DNA from: Bimuria novae-zelandiae CBS 107.79
Taxonomy: Eukaryota; Ascomycota; Dothideomycetes; Pleosporales; Didymosphaeriaceae
Reading direction: 5' to 3'
Assembly: GCA_010015655.1 (NCBI GenBank)
Contig: ML976662.1
Span: 1,362,818-1,426,817, forward strand
DNA: 64,000 nucleotides
The translations under genes and the position numbers were made by a program. Under the pieces are notes generated by a model. That model was given only the letters and a program-made list of their open reading frames with translations, ran no database searches and was not told where the DNA came from. This document shows positions 37,223 through 50,634 of the stretch, piece by piece; position 1 is the first letter of the stretch; the number at the start of each line of letters is the position of its first letter.

Positions 37223-40200
37223 CAGTGGTGTACACGGATAGAATTTCCATGGATTTTATCCGTATCCGTTCCGTTCCATAACTCCATGGAACTCCATAGA
37301 GAAGTGACATTAACCAACTGCAGTATAGCACCTACCTACTCAAGTTAGTCGTGACGTACGTATAGTGACCTAACATTGCGGGGTCGTCGGAGGTTTTAGT
37401 GTCAATATCCCCAATTTAACCTCACCCCATCTCAAGCTGTGCATGTTCACTCCTCTTAACAATAGCCATAGAGTATATTCAAAATCAGACTTCGGCATGC
37501 CTTTGGGAGCACCTCGAATGACCCGACATGAAATTCTAGCATCGCAAATTGACTCAGAACATGTCGTCCATCGCCCGTTCGACTCCAGTTTCGAAGATGA
37601 CAGATCACAACTTACTGATCTCAACTCTGAGCAAGCTCCAGCGCCTACTAAGTACCCAACCACGAATAACGATAGTATTGAGGCTGTTGGTGATCCGGAT
37701 AGTGTTTTCGACGCGCCGTTTGACTACTCCTGGGTTAAATGGAGTGATATTTCCCTTCGCGGGTACACGGCCCCTATTAAATATTCCCGAAGTCGTGCAT
37801 GGTTCTGGAAGTTTGGGGTGCCTCTTACGGTTTCCCAGCACGATAAAAAAGGTCATTTGAGTCGTAGGAAGTATTATTTATGCCATACATGTCACCTAGA
37901 GGGTTCGCGATATAGGGCGATGTTTGATATTACGAGTGGAACTTCCGGCGTACGATCACACTTCAAAACAGTTCATCCGACGACGTATAACGAAGAGACT
38001 GCAATACCTCCAATCGAACAGCTCCCCACGTCCGACGCGCTCGAACTCCTCGATATTTCGGATCCTAAACAGCAATCAGCATACAACCAGATTACAGAGG
38101 TGTTTGACGCAACTACGCTGCGTAAAGACATTCTCCAATAGGTTATACTTAACAATATACCATACAAGAAAGTCGATAGTCCTAACTTTCGGCGTCTTCT
38201 CTCACGGGTAACTCCATTAATTAAAGATGAAGTTATCCCTGGGCGAAACTCAATTCGTAGATAGGTGTTGAAGGAGTATGTTTTGCATAAACAAGAGTTA
38301 AAAGAGACTATCAACAACAGCTTAGGACGCGTACACATTTCGTTTGACGTCTAGACTTCGAGGCGTAGGCGTGCCTTAAATGGTGTTACCGGCCATTAGG
38401 TTAATCGTCGGGGTCGTTGTCGTACTGCTTTGCTATCAATAAAAGAGATGGCACACATCTATAGTGGCGAGAATCTGTGTAAGAACGTTCTCAGCACTAT
38501 TAACGAGTACAACCTCTATAACCAAATTGGGTATTTCGTGACTAACAACGCTTCTACGAATGACACCGCATTAAAAGAGTTAGGAGAGGAGCTAGGCTTC
38601 AACCCTAGCTGGCGGAGGTTACAGTGCGCTAGTCATATAATCAACCTCATTGTCACCCAAGTCCTGTATGGTAAGGACTTCGAGATGTTCGAGGAAGCCC
38701 TTGGGAATGCAGAAACTATAAAGGAAGAAACAGCACTCTGGCGGAGCAAAGGTCTAGTAGGCATAGTTCACACCATTGTACAATGGATAAACAAGTCTCC
38801 GGGCCGTGTCCAGCGATTTAATAAAGTTCAGAACCGACTTGGTCGTGTCCAGAACTATGGGGGGGAACGAAGCCCAGCTCCTTTGGCATTGTTAATAAGT
38901 AACGCAACAAGGTAAGTCTAGCTATTCTAACTAACCTTAGCTAAATCCTGTCCCTACGCCTAATTAGGTAGGCAACGTGAAAACGACTAACTTTAATAGG
39001 TGGAATTCGACGTATAACATGCTTGTTCGAGCATAACAATTGCAGGCTTCGATTAAAGAGTTCTTGGAGGACGAGAGGTCTACGTATAGAGAGCTTACTC
39101 GTCGAAGACTTGTTAAACCTCTCCACGAGAAATCGGAGCAGTCGCTTACCCGGATTATCTTCTAGAATAGGATGGGTTCTGACGACTGGGCCATTGTTAG
39201 TGAATTAATAACAATCCTTGAGCCGTTTAAACAAGCTACCAAGTGGCTTGAAGCTCGCCTAAATGAACACTTGGCTGCCGATATTACTAAGGTTGTCCCC
39301 ACTATCAAAGTCATCATGGAAGAGTTGGAAAAGTTAAAGGTACAGTACGCAGAAAGTCAAAAGGATACTCCTTTCTGGACTGCAATTAAACAAGCCTAGA
39401 GTGAAGCTTAAGAATACTACGCTAAGTTTAATAATACCCTAGTATACGCTACTGCTATACTACTTAATCCTCGACTTAAGAAACTATACTTAGAGAAGAA
39501 ATGGGGTGACGCTTAGGCCGATCACAGTGTCAAGATAGTAAAGAAGCTATATAAAGATGAGTACAAGACGCAGTTAAGTAACCCCCTGGAGCTTCTATCG
39601 GCATCACAGAGCTCCCGAGGATCGATCCAACCACTGCAGGAAATATCTTCAAACATCATACGACCTCCTAAAAAGCGAAAGTTCGCCTACATTAGTGATA
39701 AAATTAAGGACACTAAACGCTTCCCCGAACCATCTCAAGTTAAGAATGAGCTTAATAAGTACCTCCGAGCGGACCGGGTTACTAATCCAGACCTTATTCC
39801 GGCATAATACTGGCGGAGAGCGAATGTTCAAGCACGCTTCCCTACCCTTTCGTTGATGGCAATTGAACTATTAGCTATACCACCTATAAGCTCCAAACCT
39901 GAGAGAGTCTTCTCTCAAGGAGGTTTAACGCTCAGCTCAGGGCGTGCCAGCCTCTCTGAACATTTACTAGAAGCTTGCTTATGCCTTGCCCATTAGGGAA
40001 AGAGTAGGCTTATTCGAATTAGGGACTATTATCAGGAACTGAGAGGTGCGCAAGAGGCAGTACTTAATTCTATTTTTAGTAGAGACGGCATTATAAACTT
40101 AAGTAAAAGTAAGGAGGATAGCAGCGTAACGTTTCGGGAGGAGTAGGAGGGCAAAACTAAGGAGGAGTAGTTTAGTTATTTTGCATTTGTTTTTTTCCTC

Positions 40201-40439
40201 TTTTAGTTATAGTGAGTGGGTTTAACAGTGGTTCCTTCTCTCCTTCCCTGACATGTGACGTGGAACATCCACCTATTTAGTGTCTAATATGCGCGATGGA
40301 ATTAAGCTCTTGACCCCGCACGACACTATCCTATGATTGTACTAGTACTATAGCTGCATGCCAAGAGAATCTCTGGAGATCTCCATGGAGAAATGGAACG
40401 GAGTAAATGGATATCCATATCTGTCCATGTACATCACTG
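37223..40439 (+). mobile_element. hAT-family DNA transposon
   Basis: 3217 bp. Ends are short imperfect inverted repeats, CAGTGGTGTACA on the left and CAGTGATGTACA as the reverse complement of the right end, flanked by a perfect 8-bp target duplication CTAGCGGG (37215-37222 and 40440-40447). Subterminal copies of TCCATGGA/GGAACGGA-like motifs occur near both ends. It encodes a BED-finger/hAT transposase on the plus strand, now interrupted. Confidence 0.95.
37443..40168 (+). pseudogene. hAT transposase with BED-type zinc finger and hAT dimerisation domain, degenerate
   Basis: The frame opens near 37443. A BED-like finger follows (CHTCHLEGSRYRAMFD...HFKTVHP, near 37880-37980). The core reads LQCASHIINLIV near 38620, YFVTNNASTND near 38530 (catalytic region) and a long helical part. 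Near the 3' end the family-typical LLAIPPISSKPERVFSQGG, then LSEHLLEACLCLAHWGKS (near 39850-40010), marks the C-terminal dimerisation domain. Stops such as TAG in place of CAG or TGG (for example 38139-38141) and some frame changes make it inactive. GC content stays near normal, so it was only lightly RIP-affected. Confidence 0.85.
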
Positions 40440-40447
40440 CTAGCGGG

Positions 40448-40900
40448 TTTGATGAACACAAATGCGATGTTCATGTATGTCCCCATGCTCGCAAGCATAC
40501 ACGACGCTTTTGAGTATGTGCAATGAGAAGCTCACTCCGCCGCTTTGGGAGTATTTAGGCGTAGGCTCAGATGTTTTTAGTGCCACCACGGCCGAAGAGA
40601 CACAATTGATGTCTTAAAGGCTACCTATGGAGTGTCCAGCTCACAGCTCGAGCACATGGTGACACTGGACTCATCAGCGGCAATTCTCAAAGAGGTTAGT
40701 GGAATGCACGCCAAGTCCGCCACAGCTCTTCTCGCATGCGTACCGCCTTATTGTCAACAACGAGACCAGCTGTGGTGCTTGAAGATCTCACGAGAGTTGC
40801 GATTCTGAATATAAATTTACTCCTTCGATCCGCTGCTTTCATATGTTTGCGCTACTAACACGTAGAGAAGAGCAAGCTTCCCAACACTCGATCATTCCTT
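40448..40900 (+). pseudogene. Coding-like DNA 3' of the hAT insertion
   Basis: Continues the frame interrupted by the hAT element (LMNTNAMFMYVPMLASIHDAFEYV), then reaches TGA near 40526. Further open stretches (ATYGVSSSQLEHMVTLDSSAA) follow after another stop. Not recognised. Confidence 0.4.
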
Positions 40901-41059
40901 ATTAGCACAGTTATTAACAATTAAGTTAATTAACTTAGTAGCGTTAGCTTAATTTAGCTTATTTAGCGTAATTAGTGCAGTAAATTATATTAATAAAATA
41001 CTATAAAGGCTTAATTAGCTTAATTAATGAATTTAATTAAGTATTTTAGTGCTATAAAA
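40901..41059. other. TTAAT-rich DNA at the left edge of the 41-49 kb repeat block
   Basis: Low-complexity TTAAT/TTAG-rich sequence, similar in style to 14480-14600. Confidence 0.45.
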
Positions 41060-41364
41060 TGTAACGACCAGCAAGATATAGCCTTGCGGCTGATAGATTG
41101 GCGCTGTGTACAAAGACTCAAAGCTAAAGAAGAGAAAGGGATCCAGAGGGCCGAGTAGGCGGCATATAGTCTGCCGCTATCTAGTAACTGCCATCTCAAT
41201 GCTGCGACTGCCTTCTCAGTGTAGCAGCTGCCATCTCAGTGTAGCAGCTGCCATCTCAGTGTAGCAGCTGCCATCTCAGTGTAGCAGCTGCCATCCATTG
41301 CCCTTGTGACGATGCCCAGATCACAGCAAGTCCCGGGATCGTCATATAAAAGAACGCTATAGCA
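41060..41364. repeat. Probable solo LTR (305 bp) with TSD TAAAA
   Basis: Starts TGTAACGACC, ends CTATAGCA, GC-normal inside AT-rich flanks, with TAAAA on both sides (41055-41059 and 41365-41369). It contains a TATA-like ATATAAAAG near its end and a minisatellite. Against this, the TATA position would place the transcription start near or beyond the proposed end, so the true LTR could extend into the RIP-affected sequence to about 41490. Confidence 0.5.
41188..41296. repeat. 20-bp minisatellite, about five and a half copies
   Basis: Unit CTGCCATCTCAGTGTAGCAG. The central copies are perfect; the first copies differ by point changes. Confidence 0.95.
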
Positions 41365-41369
41365 TAAAA

Positions 41370-44300
41370 TTAGTATATATTTATCCCCTAGTCTCTTATT
41401 AAGTACTTAGAGTCCATCTTATTATTAGTAAACGCTACTATTTCTACTTTAGTTAAAGAAAAAAAAAAACCTACTCGAATCAAGTCACGCAGCAATTAAA
41501 GAGCTACTAGTAAGTAAGTACTTATCTTATGCTATTTTAGCTTAAGTGGGTTGCTAAGCTCGCTAAATATATACTTATAATTATAGCTAAAAGTAAAAAT
41601 ACTAAGTACGTTAATAACTAAATATAAAAGGTTAGGGTATAATAGCTTAAGCTATAATTAATATATAATTAGAAAATTTATAATATTACTAAAGTAGTAC
41701 TCTCGCGTTTATTATAGATTATAATTGTATAAATTCTTATACCTATTACTAATAGCGTTTTTACTAGCCAGTGTAGCGTTAATAATAGCATTTATAACAT
41801 TATTAATAGAGCTATCCACTACTACTTTAAGGCGCTATAGAGGTAGCTGTAAGGGGCTTTAGGCCCAGGGGGACCTGAGGTGCCAGAAAAATACAGATAC
41901 TATTTTCTCTTATTATTTACCCTAGCGTAATAGTAAGCGTAGTCCCCTAGACAGCAAGTTACGCCTACCCTCTTAGTTATATACTTATTTATACTCCTTA
42001 TTAGCGTGACTCCTATAGCAAAAGCCCGTTTATAGTATTTTAAGTCCCTTATCTTATACTTTTATTTTTAAGCTTAGTCTTATAAGCGTCTTGCCTAGCT
42101 CTTTAACGTCTTCATTTTATAATTAATTATTATACCTCTCTTTAACATTCTAACTACGCCGTAAAAGTCCTGCCTTAATTTATAGTTTAGTAAACGCGCT
42201 AGTAACTCTACTCCTAGTAGCTTTTTTTTTTTAAAAAAAAATAAAATTTTACTTTTTTACTAGCCTTATGCGTGTCCTTAAGGTATTCCTAAAGCTTTAA
42301 ACTATAAATAGCTACTACTAAGTAAGTTTCTTAATTTTATTATTAAGTTCCTAGCTAATTCTCCTAGGCTATTAATAGTTTTAAAATTAACTTTTTACTA
42401 AAAGATAAAGCTTCTACTAAGGAGGTTATTTACTACGTGTAGTAATTAGCTTCTATATATATAATTTACCTAAGTAAGGGAATTAATTATATTTCTCCTA
42501 GTAGTAAACGTGCTACCTTTATATTAACTACGTAAAGGATAGCACTTACTATACTAAATCTATAAGTTTTATTTTTTAGACTATATATTCCCTACTTAAC
42601 GCGTTCATAGGTCTAGCGTTTTATAACTAAGAAGGAGTCCTTTACTTAGATTATCTTTACTTAGCTAAAGGGCAAGAAGGGCTAGCGAGCTAATAAGCTT
42701 AAAGTAAATATTAGCTAGTTTACTAAAAAGTACGAGGTAGTATTTGCTAAATTTAAGTGCACTCTAGCTAAGTCTACTAAAAATAATAAAACTTTTAAGC
42801 TTAATTTAAATACTAGCTACGTATCTACTAGTATAGTATAGGATCTATAGCCCCTTATCGCTTAAATAGGCGAGATCTTAACTACCTTAAAGTAGATTTT
42901 ATAAGTTACCTCGTCTAAAAAAGTAAGTCTTAATTCTATCTACCTAAATTCCTTACTAATATTTTTAAAATTCTTATAAGAAGGCCTCTCGCGACTAGCT
43001 TAACTTACTTTATTTTATAGCTAAGGTAATTTTTAAATAAAGCTCTAAGCTAAGTTCGCTCCTTAACGTAATCTTTCTACTTAAGATAGTTAGTAGTAAG
43101 TCTTATTTATTTAGTTTATTCTTTAAATCCTATGTTAACCTATGCTTTTAGAAGAGCACCTTAAGGGTAATAATCTTAAGCCCTTAATTAAAAAAACTTA
43201 ATTTCTATCGCTATTTAGCCTATATTTTATAGCTTATTTAGGATTTATCTTACTAGATTATAGTAGCCTATTAAATAGTATATCTCTAGTTTCTCTTATC
43301 TAAGAAATATAATTAATTACTCTCCTATTTCTTACTTTCTTATCTTACATTTAAACATTATCTAAGGCCCTTACTTTATATTAGGATAAGCTCTACCCGA
43401 GGCGTTCTAAGCTCTCGCCTTTCTATTCTTAGCCTATAGCCTAGGGCTTCTTACGCATATCTAATATAAGGCGTTTTTTAAGTAAAGTACTTTAGTAGTC
43501 TACCTTATTTATTTTTATAATGAGTAGTGTACTCCTCTTAGCGGTCTAGGACTTTATTATTTTAGAACTTTAAAGCGAGTTCCTATATCTACTACTTATT
43601 ATTTTACTATTTAATAAGGTACTATATAACCTTATTAGAGCGGGAGTGCTTTTCCTATATAATAACTTTTACTTTATACTCCTCCTCCTTATCCTAGAAA
43701 ATAGCCTCTAGTTAAGAATTATCTACCCGTTGGCTAGGTAATAGATCCCTAGGGTGTAACCTTAGCCTGTCTACGTAAAACACTAGGTGTATTCCTAAAG
43801 GCACGTCTAGCTCTACTATATAAATTTTAAATACTTTTTTAACTATAAACTTTTTATTCTTTTAATTTAGTTTCTTACTTAGTTATAGGTTAGTGTTAGG
43901 ATCTGAACATGTATGGAACGCGGAGGACTAACGGGCCTTAGTGGAAGTGACACTCGGCGGGGTCGCGTAACCGAGGTCACGTGATGTACCATCCAGCCAA
44001 GACATACTATCCTGCCAAGATTGTGGAAGGTGTACCATCCACGGACGGCGCGACCATCCATCGGAATCTAGGGACGGTAGAAAGAGAGATAGACGGTAAG
44101 GTTTACCCCTCTTATATATAAACCCACACGAATACCCTTAAGGCATTCGTGTTTAACCTGTTTATTAATTTATCGTTTAGATCTAAATAAGCAACCTTGT
44201 TGATTTAATTATGCTATACACACCTTTAATACCAACGCCCTTAGTGACAGGCGCAAGCTATTACTACAACCCTCTCCCGTCCTACCAGTACTCCTGCCCG

Positions 44301-47300
44301 AGAACCAACCTTAGCCCCTTAGAGAATAGCTACCTCTTTGGGAGTTTAACAGTTAGATAGGTAGTCCCTATACTTTAACTACACTTTATCTTTAACCCTT
44401 AGAATTAAGGCATTTTTATAGCTATAGTTTACTTAAACCTCTTATTCTTACTATGCATTAGCTAACTTTGCCTATATAAAGTTAAATACTATATAGAATT
44501 TCTTTATTATATTCTAAGTAGTATCTACTAGGTCTATTCTCCTCCTTAACTATAAGGCTACCTCTTTATTATAGAAGAGTCTTATAGGGTCTACGTTATA
44601 CCCGTGCTAGAGAAAGAATAGGCTTACTTTTATAAATATTATTACGCGCCCTTTAATCGCGATTTATATAATTAAAAGCTATTAGGTCTAATTTAATTAG
44701 TCCTACTCATAGTAAACCTTTAGGATCTACTCTAGTAATAAGTTTATATATTTTATCTAGTTATTAATCTACGGGTGTTTAGCTATAGAGAGTTTTTAAT
44801 CCTAAAGTATAGCTCTATTTAGAAGTCGCTAATAAACTACGCTCCCTAATTTAAGGATATAAAATTAAAGAGGAAATATTATACTACCTAAAACCTTAAA
44901 AAAGTATTAACTACTATTAGAACTAATAAATTTAGTATAGCTATTACTAAGAGGTCTTTACTGAACCAGTCTACTACTACTATAATATATTAGCAATCCC
45001 TGCTCTCTAAAAAGCTTATAATAAAGTCTATAAAAAGGTCTTTTTATTCCCTCTTTAGTATAGGCAAGGTTTAAGTAGCCCTTATTTTAGCTCTTACTAA
45101 GGCTTTATCCTATAATAGATATTACAATTCTAAACGTACCTCTAGATGTAGTCTAATATCCTAGGAAAAAAGAAGTCTTAGGCTAGAATTTTATATATAT
45201 TCTCCCTTCTAAAATACTCTAAGGTTGGCAGAGTATATGCCGCGGCTATTAAACGAGTACGTAATAGTTCCGAATTAGGCTCTATAGTAGAGGAATCTAG
45301 CGCTCTCTATCTAGTACTCTAAGATCGCTACTTTAATCTTTAGTATTAATAGGAATTGCCTTTATTTTTCTTAGACCGTAGTTTTTGCAGCGTGAAATTT
45401 CTTATTAAAAATATTAATTTTTATTTTTACTTATAATATATTTAATTAGCAGGTGCCCCTATCTAGCCTAGCTAAAGCCAGGCTACTAAATTATTTAGTA
45501 TAAACACTTTTACCTCGTTACTCTAAAATAGGGAGGACCTTATTTAAGTTATTTAACTTTAATAGCACCTTTAGTACCTTAGCTTCAGTTTATATATAGC
45601 TTTTTATAATTACAGTTCTTACGCGCACGGGCGAGTCCAGGAGGAGATTCTAAATAGGCTTTTATAGTTAAAACGCCTTATAGCTATTATTAATTAAAAT
45701 CTATATTAATAACTATACCTATTAAAATTTAGGCTTTTATTATTAATTTTTATAAGTAAATTTTACTCCTTACGCGATAGCGTGTCTGCTTTTAAATTTA
45801 TTAACTTTAAGTAGTAAATTAATATTATATTTATATTACTTAGGGTCTATAAATAGTAAATATACCACTCCACGAGTTTTCTCTTTTCCATAAGGTAGGT
45901 AAAGTTCTTATAGTCTATATATACTATAAGGTACTTTATAGCCTGGCATATATAATTCCACTCCTCTACGCACTTTACTACTACTAATATTTTCTTATTA
46001 TAAATTGCGTAATTGCATCCCGCGGGACTATTTTTAGTAAAGAAGTATGCTATAGGCCTTAGTATACCCTTATTATTATACTAAGAAAAGTAACTACTTA
46101 TAGACTATCCTAACGTATCTACTTCTCGGACGGAGTCCCTGTTAGGGTTAAAGTAAGCTAAGACTAGCTCTATAATAAAGACTTTTTTTAAGAAGTTAAA
46201 CGCACGCTGCTACTCTTGTCCTTATTAAAACTATATACTTTTTTTTAGTAAGTTTAGTAAGAGGGCTTATAATCTTAGAACTTTTTTTAACAAATTAGTA
46301 GTAAAAGTTCGCAAATCTAATAAAACTTTATACCCCTTTAAATAAGATAGGTGCTGCTTACTCCTAAATAGCCCTAACTTTCTTAAGGTCTACACCTACG
46401 CCTTTACCTATAGTAATAATAAATCTTAAGTATTTAGTCTTCTTAACGTAGAATTCTAACTTCTTAATATTAAGCTATAGTCCTATAGCTACTAGCTTTT
46501 AAATTACCGTGCGGGCCTTCTCCACATAATCTCTTCTTAACTATAAGGAAAAGATTAGGATATTATCTATATACGTAGAGCAGAATTTATTTAGGTGCTC
46601 CCTTAGCACCTAGTTTATATATTACTAAAATATGCTAGGTGCGTTCGCTAATCTAAACAGGACTACTAGCTATTTATAAAAACTAAATTTGATTTAAAAG
46701 GCGGTCTTCCACTTTTCTCCTTTTATAATATAGAGTTTATAAAACGCCTGAATTATTTCTAGTTTAGAAAACTAATTTATCTTTACTAGTAACTAGAGTA
46801 TCTTATTAATAATAGTAATAGGTACTAGTTCTTCTTTAAGAGCGCGTTTAGCGCTTTATAATCTATATAAAACCTAAGTCTACTACTAGGTTTTTTTTTG
46901 TAAATAGCACTAGCGTAGCTACTCTAGATTTACTAATTTAAATAAACTCTAATTTAAATACTTTATTAGCTCTTTTTTAAGTACTAAGAGTTCCTCTCTT
47001 AATATATTATAAAAGGGGTTATAAGGAATCTTTAGAGTAGTACTATCTTTTTCTATTAGTAGGATAGAATAGTTAACTCTTATACTTTAATAAGGGGGTA
47101 AGTAGTCTGCCTTTTCTTTTAAAAATATTTTTTAAAGGTTCTTAGACTCCTCTAAAAGCGCCTCCCTCGGGCCTATTTTAAGTTTTAGGGTTTATACCTT
47201 TCAGATATCCTTTAGTGACGCTATAAAGACCTCTAACCTATTTTATAACATTTAGTTTTTTTAATTTAATATTAATATGGCGCCTATAGTTAGTTCTTAT

Positions 47301-49520
47301 AAACTTTAAGGTACTAATTTCTCTTCCCTATCTCTAATGTGTATCCTAGTCTTTCCTATCTAGATAGACTTCTTAGCTAGGGCAATGCTAATATATTTCT
47401 AAGTTAGTTATAGTTTACTTAAAATTATATTATACTCTTCTTTTTCTTTAGAGATCTATAACTAACACTATTCTATATAGTCCTTTATGTTAATCTCCAC
47501 CTCTATAGTCTAACTTATATATAAGACCTAGTTATTTAATTTAAGGATTTTAATCTTCTTTTTAAGATTATTACGCTCTAGGCCTGCCTTTTAAACAAAT
47601 TTTTTAGAGATAAACCCGTACATTAAGTATCTGGAATTAATTAAAAGGCAGTATTATTTACTAGTATATATATAGTAATTAGTATTAAATTTAGCTACCT
47701 TCTTTAAAAGTTATTATAACTTATCTTAGAATCTTTAGCTTTTTCTTCTCTTATCTGCACCTTTAGGTAAGAGAACTTAGTTTTTTTAACTTTTACTAAT
47801 AGCGTCTTTTATACAGTTATCCTTTTCCTTAGCCTTTAGCTAGCTAGCCCGAGTTTTACTTAGCCTTTAAGCTAATAAAAAGAAGCACTAACTTGTATAG
47901 TATTCTTTCTTATTATAATAAAAATAGGCGCCTTCTTCACCTCGCTTTTGGAGTACGCTCTTGGATACCTATATAGCCTATTTACGCTTACTCTCTCCTT
48001 TAGGCTTCCGCTGCGGGGCACTTTCTATTTTAACTTAGGAAGTAGGCTCCTAATTTATAGTATTATTTATAAACACTTTCTCTTAGAGTCGCGATTATTA
48101 TAAGCGGTTCTTAAATAGGTTTTTTTTAAAGCCTACCTAGTCTGGTAGCCTTTATATGGTCTAATCCTAGCCCACCTTTATACTAATTATTCAATCTTAG
48201 AGGTCCTTTTATATAGCGTATTAGTAAATAACTTTTAATATTCCTTTATTATCTATTTCTCTAGCCTTTATAGTTAATTAGTTAAATAATATATTAAAGT
48301 TAGTTAACTTCGTCGCTCCCTATTAGGGCCTATAAAGTTTATTCTAAGTAATTTTTTCCTTTATTAGGTTCTAAAACAAGTTCTTTAAAAACGCTTAAAT
48401 TTTTCTATAGTATAACTAGAATTTCTTTTAATATATATTAGGCTAATTGAAACCGTGCGTCCTTTTAGGTAACTTATTATATACTTTAAAAGGCCTTTAA
48501 GGCCTTTTTTATCTTTTTAAATCTTATAGTCTATTTACGCTTACTAAATACACTATAAGTTCTATTCTCCTTTAAATAGAGATAGGTTAACTACTCTAGG
48601 CTACTAGAAAACTACACGTTTACTACTTTAATTAGCTAGTATTTAACTTAAACTTACTTAAGCTATAAGTAAAAATTAGCTTACTATTTAAGTAATTTAT
48701 ATAATTATCTCTACGCTTAAAAATAAGGGTAAAGTAAAAGTACTTATTATAGGTATTACCCCGTTTATTATTCCCTTATCTTGCTCCCCTTTTTAAAGTA
48801 GAGAATAGTTTTCTACTATACTCCTATCCTACTTATTACTTATAACTATACTAGAGTCCTTTTATTCTATAAGGTGCTAGATGTGGCGTATCTACTCTCT
48901 TTAAGTAGGTAAGTTATACCCTTCCTGCGATAGTTCCGCATAAAGTCTCTCCTTTAGAGAGGCTCCTTCTAGGCTATTTATAATAAGGCCACTCGTCCGT
49001 GTAACCTATACTCTTAATTATAAGCGTGTATCCTTTATAAAACACTTAGCCTACCCTTCTATATTCTATTTTATCTAAATAAGCGCCTATTAGGGCCTTT
49101 ATCTTCTTAATTACTTACTGAGGGAGAGCTTTATTTTTTTCTTAAGTTATAGCTTCTGCTTAGAACTACAACTCTATTTAGGATTTAATAAAATAGAAGA
49201 GATAGTTATCTCGCGATAATTACTTTTAAAAAAATAATTAAATTTAATATAAGGGGCTTTAGACCTAGGGGACCTAAGGTGCTAAAAAAATGTAAATAAA
49301 TTTAATAAGGAGTTTAAGTAGCTTTTTTCTACGCTATATATATAGCTTCTAAATAAGAAAGACTAACTCTAAAGGGGCTAGATTTGTTTTCTAACACTTT
49401 AGAGATATCCTAGTGGCTCTTAGAGTTACTTAAGGCTTAGGCTACAAGGTTTCTCAGCCGAGTACTTTAGAGGCCTAGCCTCTAATAATAAGTTCTTAAG
49501 AATCCGTATACCCTATCGTA
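41370..49520 (-). mobile_element. Gypsy-4 retrotransposon body, minus orientation, RIP-inactivated, ends not defined
   Basis: Minus-strand reading through stops gives a Gypsy pol: RT core TYIDNILIFS at about 46577-46557 and an RNase H-proximal block AYFFTKNSPAGCNYAIYNKK at about 46050-45980 (equivalent of SPAECNYEIYDKELLAI). A gag/zinc-knuckle-like stretch lies near 47930-47890, and integrase-like sequence is expected at 45.4-44.4 kb. Neither LTR could be paired. A ~45-bp direct repeat (41846 and 49248) is present but does not behave like an LTR. The right end is cut by pogo-3 at 49521, and a solo LTR (43894-44351) interrupts the body. Confidence 0.72.
43894..44351. repeat. Solo LTR with TSD GTTAG (458 bp)
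   Basis: TGTTAGGATC...AGTTTAACA flanked by perfect GTTAG (43889-43893 and 44352-44356). It is GC-normal inside AT-rich DNA, so younger than or spared from the RIP that hit its host. Its right ~60 bp resemble the end of the Gypsy-3 LTR (GAGAACCAACC). It contains GTCACGTGA at 43976-43984. Confidence 0.93.
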
Positions 49521-50634
49521 GCTTGACAGTTAGTGCGCCGCGTTACTAAATACGTCACCCTACTATATAATACCTTAACTTTAACGCGCTACATCTCTAC
49601 TAATATAGACCTAATTACGGCCGCGATAGAAGCAATTAAATTATAAAGACTAAAAGAATTTAGTATTATATAATTTATACTAACGCGCTAGTATAAGCGC
49701 TTTATTAGTTAGTAGTAGGTTTCTATATAATATAGCTGAAATATTACCTAATAGTAAGAATAGGAGCTTTTATAATATATTAAGCGTCTTACTAAACGTG
49801 ATCTTTTTCTTATATAGTAAATAATATAAAGCTTTACCTTTATAGTAGCTAAAAAGAATATTAGCTTATTATAGGTTAATTATTTTATCTAGCATCACGC
49901 TAAATCCTTAATATTATAATAAATAACTAGTATTAATAGTAATAGTTATAAAGCTAATTCTCTAGCTAAATATAAGCTCTATTTTAATCTCTAACAGCAG
50001 AAAATGGAGTAGTATTAGATTGAGATATGAGATATCGATAATATAGACGAGAAAGGCATCCAAGTTAGCATTACCTCCCGCTTAAAGAGGACCTTTAATA
50101 GGCCTCTATACGAGAGTAAGGCTGTAACGCAAGCTATCCAGGATGGCAGTTACGAGTGGATATCGCTTATAGGCTATATATGCGCCAACAGATCTACCCT
50201 AAATCTAGCTCTAATCTATTAGACCACCTCTATAAATATATAATTAAGCTAGGTCGAGGATCTTAACCCTTAACACTATTAGGCCTCTATTACTATATTT
50301 AAATCTAACTAGTTAAGTAATTAAATAGGCCTCGTATAGCTTTAATAAGTGTTTAATTATCTTATAAGGTTAAAAGCTAGATAATTATATAAACTATTAA
50401 TTTTTAATAGCTATAGATCTTATATTACTATAGATTTTATACACTATTGCGATTATAATAGGATGCTGTTAGCTATCTATCTACCTAATTTAACCTATAT
50501 ATTATAGCCTCTATTAATAGCGTATTTAAATAACCTATTAGCCTTCTTATAGAATAGCTAAGGGCTAGCCTTTATTGCTAAAAGAAACTTCTTTAGCCTA
50601 TTCTAAAAGGCCTAGGTTAGTACTATAAGGTAGC

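Noticed and set aside
41188..41296. CRISPR-like spaced repeats
   Set aside because: The 20-bp units are directly tandem with no spacers, and the genome is fungal; it is a minisatellite.
41846..49292. The 45-bp repeat as LTRs of Gypsy-4
   Set aside because: Too short, flanks not homologous, and no TSD at either side.
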